DNA of 64,000 nucleotides. Source: Streptococcus mitis. Its GTDB lineage: Bacteria; Bacillota; Bacilli; Lactobacillales; Streptococcaceae. Positions 62,687 to 64,000 of the stretch are shown piece by piece (within the stretch, counting starts at the first letter, position 1; each line of letters begins with the position of its first letter). The stretch covers positions 1-64,000 of the forward strand of contig NZ_CAMHZD010000012.1 in NCBI RefSeq assembly GCF_946190065.1, read 5' to 3'. Both the position numbers and the translations under genes were made by a program. A model generated the notes under the pieces. The model was not told the origin of the DNA. It made no database searches and was given only the letters and a program-made list of their open reading frames with translations.

Positions 62687-63249
62687 ATTTTAATTAGAAA
62701 TCTCAGTCTGAATTATAGTATCCTATTTTTTCCTCCTTTCTACAGACAGAGACCTAATTTTATAAACCAATCTTAAATACTTTAGATTTTGTAACTCATA
62801 ATTTTCAACAGTTGGTTAGCTATGAAAGCATTTTATCAAACATCTCCATTCTTATATCTATCTGGTATTGTTACAAGCTCTCATCAGAATACCTTTCTCT
62901 AAATAGTTGAATTTTAAAGTAATATGAAATCAATCAGCCTTCCCAACATCAAGACCATCAGACTTCTTTTGTGATTGGACTCGAATCTCCAATTGTTTAT
63001 TCTTCTGAATAACTGTTGGTAAGGAATTGTGTTACTAAACGTAAAAACACCTAGTAATACAAATGAAACCGCTTTCTATTTCCTTGTTTTTATTTTAACA
63101 TATATATTTTATTTAGTCAGGTTTTTTTATTATATTTTGAACTTTTTTTTTTATTATTACCATAGAGAATTATCTATTTCTTTAACTTACTATTTTGAAC
63201 TAAAAATTTTATAATGAAATTAAGCAAATAGGAAGGATTATTATCTTTA
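62687..63249. other. A+T-rich gap with decayed coding sequence
   Basis: The gap between the tiny peptide promoter and the regulator start holds no intact gene. The minus strand carries the signal-peptide-like remnant at 62914-63075 and, near 62725-62740, a strong ribosome-site-like AGAAAGGAGG with ATA but no ATG after it. The regulator promoter candidate is TATAAT at 63210-63215, and ATTTTGAACT occurs twice (63133-63142 and 63192-63201). Confidence 0.5.
62914..63075 (-). pseudogene. Decayed secreted-peptide gene (signal-peptide-like start, frameshift)
   Basis: A minus-strand frame without a start codon begins KAVSFVLLGVFTFSNTI right after AAGGAAATAG, where the ATG would be expected, and reads to 62914. 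A second frame (62930-63028) gives PTVIQKNKQLEIRVQSQ to KAD with natural coding character. One lost start codon and one frameshift would restore a secreted peptide of perhaps 50-70 residues. It resembles a bacteriocin precursor only by position and signal-like start. Confidence 0.4.
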
Positions 63250-64000
63250 ATGAATACACTCGCAGAGAAATTCAGATTGAAAAGAAAAGAGTTGAGACTC
63301 TCCCAACAAACTCTTGCAGAAGGAATTTGTGAACAAAGCCAGATTAGTAAAATTGAGAGAGGGCATTTCATTCCCTCCGCAGACCTTTTGTTCAAACTCT
63401 CACAACGACTCGAAGTGCCATTAGATTATTTTTTTAATGAACAAATTGAAATTAAATCTAACCTCTCTAATTTTAAGCAATTATCTGCTCGCCTATTAGA
63501 TGATAGAAATTATGACGATTTGGAATATATTTATAGAATAGAGATTGAACGAAGTACTTTTCTAACACTAGAAGACCGAACTTACCTTGAGTGGATTAAA
63601 GCTATTATTGACTTCTATCAATATGACAGTAAGCGTGAGGCTATTTCTTCATTGGAAAATATATTATTAAAAGTCTCCTCAAATACTCTGATTTATTTAA
63701 AGGTATTGAATACTCTATCTAATTTCTATTCCTTAGTGGGTCGTGAACAAGAATATGAGGCAAACTACTCTCATTTGATGGAGTTATATCAGACAAAAAA
63801 TTTTGAGCATCAAGAGTTTTTATTTGGCTACATCAGAGTTCGTTACAACTACGCTCACTACCTAGTCTCAAAGGAAAAATATAACGAAGCCATCCAAGAA
63901 GCTCTTGAGACGATTGAACTCTGTAAACAAAGACAGACAAGCTACCAACTGGCTCCCCTACTTATTCTTGTAGGAAATGCTGGAGCCAAATTTCTAGACA
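63250..64000 (+). CDS. XRE-TPR regulator, RRNPP/PlcR-like (truncated by window end)
   Basis: The first 250 codons run off the window. The N-terminus is an XRE helix-turn-helix (about 1-62: LRLSQQTLAEGICEQSQISKIERGHFIPSADLLFKL), followed by helical repeats like TPR units (about 75-250), as in PlcR/TprA quorum-sensing regulators, which bind short imported peptides. It is divergent from the bacteriocin-type operon, which is the likely target. ATG 63250 is used; the nearest ribosome site AGGAAGG is unusually far (14 nt). A partner peptide gene would be expected just after it, outside the window. Confidence 0.82.
   Translation, partial: MNTLAEKFRLKRKELRLSQQTLAEGICEQSQISKIERGHFIPSADLLFKLSQRLEVPLDYFFNEQIEIKSNLSNFKQLSARLLDDRNYDDLEYIYRIEIERSTFLTLEDRTYLEWIKAIIDFYQYDSKREAISSLENILLKVSSNTLIYLKVLNTLSNFYSLVGREQEYEANYSHLMELYQTKNFEHQEFLFGYIRVRYNYAHYLVSKEKYNEAIQEALETIELCKQRQTSYQLAPLLILVGNAGAKFLD

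Noticed and set aside
1-64000. CRISPR array or prophage
   Set aside because: No regular short repeats with unique spacers and no phage structural, integrase or lysis genes were seen.

Overview
The window looks like chromosome of a mitis-group Streptococcus, close to S. pneumoniae but more likely S. mitis or a near relative. Supporting this are pneumococcal-type blocks (vex1-2-3, pncA-codY, murT-gatD, cmk to galE, psaBCA-tpx beside pepO, a TCS01-like two-component pair), three BOX repeats, A+T-rich intergenic DNA and extended -10 promoters. Against S. pneumoniae itself are vex genes with no vncRS or pep27 after them, a ferric-siderophore operon with its own esterase, and remnants of peptide-natural-product loci. 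No database could be searched, so the species call is an inference.

Layout. 1-5.1 kb: 3'-truncated LysM surface protein with a long Pro-rich repeat tail, then the Vex ABC exporter. 5.2-8.6 kb: tRNA-Leu(AAG), nicotinamidase, CodY, a candidate small RNA and a DEAD-box helicase. 8.9-15.9 kb: hypothiocyanite reductase-like flavoprotein, MurT/GatD, PepQ, a vitamin B6-type ECF S component with its kinase, and TruA. 15.9-24.7 kb: transporter and housekeeping genes (cmk, ferredoxin, glycosyltransferase, galE, dadA-like, Nif3, trmK). 24.7-31.5 kb: P-type ATPase, acyltransferase and the iron-siderophore operon. 31.6-36 kb: CadD cadmium exporter between repeats and behind a Cys-containing leader ORF, rpsO, and T-box-controlled thrS. 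36-41.4 kb: DUF389 protein, an ABC exporter beside a decayed radical-SAM/SPASM gene and a decayed XRE regulator, a MITE-like element and a BceRS-type pair. 41.8-52.3 kb: TetR regulator with two matching operators and an oxidoreductase target, PsaR, PnuC, a tandem pair of small membrane proteins, Dtd and RelA. 52.5-59.4 kb: a pair of small secreted paralogs, an MBL hydrolase, PepO, and psaBCA-tpx. 59.4-64 kb: a bacteriocin-type ABC export operon with a tiny peptide ORF, two decayed genes and a divergent TPR (RRNPP-like) regulator cut by the window end.

Working together: PsaR probably represses psaBCA 9 kb away through the operator before psaB; CodY has a box before its own promoter; MurT/GatD amidate lipid II; the siderophore operon pairs uptake with cytosolic hydrolysis. 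The least conventional parts are the peptide/bacteriocin remnants at 38.9-39.6 kb and 59.4-63.1 kb, the cadD leader, the candidate sRNA at 6.9 kb, and several promoters placed so that the mRNA would start at or next to the ATG (murT, ferredoxin, P-type ATPase).
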